Source of the DNA: Candidatus Pelagibacter sp.
Lineage (GTDB): Bacteria > Pseudomonadota > Alphaproteobacteria > Pelagibacterales > Pelagibacteraceae
Assembly: GCA_028408795.1 (NCBI GenBank)
Contig: JAOOLP010000020.1
Location: 1-7,726, forward strand
Length of the DNA: 7,726 nucleotides
Direction: 5' to 3'
Shown: one piece after another, positions 6,872 to 7,726 of the stretch
Layout of the letters: every line of letters starts with the position of its first letter
Numbering within the stretch: position 1 is the stretch's first letter
Notes under the pieces: model-generated
What the model was told of the DNA's origin: nothing
What the model saw: only the letters and a program-made list of their open reading frames with translations
The model's database searches: none
Position numbers and translations under genes: made by a program

Positions 6872-7726
6872 TTACTTTTTACTAATTTTTTTTGTTTTTA
6901 ACTTATCTTTATTTGAGGATTTTGATTTTTGTGATTGCTTATTATCTATATTTGGTTTGTTAAATTCACTAATAATTTTTTCTGCTTCTTTTGTATCGAT
7001 TTCTTTAGAACTAAGTTTAATTTTAGTTTTTATCAAATTAATTATTTTTTCTTCATATAACGATCCCTTTAAACTTTGGGAGGCACTTGGATTTTTTTGA
7101 TAATAATCAAGCACCATCTTTTCCTGTCCAGGCATACCCTTTATTTGCTTTTGAATTTCTGCTCGGACTTCCTCATCTGAAACTTTTAAGTTATTTTTTT
7201 CCCCTAGTTCATTCAAAACTAAACCAAGTTTAATTCTTGATTTTGCTAATTTTTCATTATTGCTTTTATGTTTTTCTTTATCTTCAGGTTTTAAATTTCT
7301 TGTCATTACCTCCATTTCTTGTTCAATTAAATTTTTTGGTAAATCTAAATCATGAGTTTTTTCAATTTGATCTAAAATTTCTTTTTTCGTTATTGAATTT
7401 AAAGCCTGAGAATATTGACTTGAAATTTGCTTTTCAATTAGAATTCTTAAATCAGCTAAATCTTTTGCTCCCATCATTTTAGCAAACTTATCATCAACCT
7501 TATTTTCAACAGCTTTTTTTACATTAGAAATTTTACATTCAAATTTTGTTTTCTTATTAGCTAACTCTTTTTTTGGGTGATTAGCTGGCAATACTGCATC
7601 AACAACTTTTGTGTCCCCTTTTTTTACTCCAACTAATTGTTGATCAAAACCTTTTAGAAATAAATCTTTTCCAAGCTCTATTTGGACACCTTTTCCATCA
7701 CTTCCTTCAAATTTAATTCCATCTGC
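6872..7726 (-). CDS. tig: Trigger factor, ribosome-associated chaperone and prolyl isomerase (5' end beyond window)
   Basis: Trigger factor binds near the ribosome exit tunnel, shields nascent chains and has FKBP-type peptidyl-prolyl isomerase activity. The frame is open to the right edge, giving the last 284 residues; the N-terminal ribosome-binding domain and true start lie outside. Visible residues 1 to about 73 are the end of the isomerase domain: IELGKDLFLKGFDQQLVGVK at 16-35, then a beta-strand stretch through PANHPKKELANKKTKFECKI. The helical C-terminal chaperone domain follows, with the family-typical HDLDLPKNLIEQEMEVM. The protein ends in a Lys/Ser/Asn-rich, probably disordered tail of about 30 residues. 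A TTG at 7591 is an internal leucine codon, since homology continues upstream without a break. Position just before clpP, with 22 bases between, is the standard proteobacterial order and supports the call. Confidence 0.96.
   Translation of the reverse strand, partial: ADGIKFEGSDGKGVQIELGKDLFLKGFDQQLVGVKKGDTKVVDAVLPANHPKKELANKKTKFECKISNVKKAVENKVDDKFAKMMGAKDLADLRILIEKQISSQYSQALNSITKKEILDQIEKTHDLDLPKNLIEQEMEVMTRNLKPEDKEKHKSNNEKLAKSRIKLGLVLNELGEKNNLKVSDEEVRAEIQKQIKGMPGQEKMVLDYYQKNPSASQSLKGSLYEEKIINLIKTKIKLSSKEIDTKEAEKIISEFNKPNIDNKQSQKSKSSNKDKLKTKKISKK

Noticed and set aside
6852..7482. Plus-strand open frames at 6852-7100 and 7237-7482
   Set aside because: They are hydrophobic-looking antisense readings of the Lys-rich trigger factor gene, an expected by-product of AAA/TTT codons.

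Overview
The window is strongly A+T-rich and almost wholly coding; the longest gap between genes is 79 bases. Gene order, protein sequences and base composition suggest an alphaproteobacterium of the SAR11 (Pelagibacterales) type. This is a judgement from reading the sequence: ClpP resembles alphaproteobacterial ClpP, spacers are short, A+T content is high and Shine-Dalgarno sequences are absent. No database search was made.

Right-hand part (2471-7726, all minus strand): the conserved protein quality-control cluster tig > clpP > clpX > lon, read right to left. Trigger factor is cut by the right edge. ClpP, ClpX and Lon are full length, with their catalytic and nucleotide-binding motifs intact. 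Trigger factor folds nascent chains at the ribosome. ClpX unfolds substrates and feeds them to ClpP through its IGF loop. Lon is a separate ATP-dependent protease. The spacers are 22, 79 and 49 bases. The first holds a perfect 7-bp hairpin that takes in part of the clpP start codon. The other two hold candidate sigma-32-like promoters.

Left-hand part (1-2469): two genes of surface-glycan type. A plus-strand glycosyltransferase of the GT17 type converges on lon, with the two stop codons one base apart. Divergent from it, across 52 bases, is a minus-strand gene that runs off the left edge after 508 codons without a stop. It encodes a fusion: an extended short-chain dehydrogenase/epimerase, then a cupin, then the zinc-binding start of a sugar C-methyltransferase. 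Together these look like nucleotide-sugar modification plus sugar transfer, probably the edge of a variable polysaccharide island set against the conserved lon gene.

Most of the window is ordinary housekeeping sequence. The item most worth following is the multi-domain sugar enzyme. After it come the clpP start hairpin and the ten-A tract just after the start codon of the sugar enzyme. I saw no tRNA, rRNA, CRISPR array, insertion sequence or clear intrinsic terminator.
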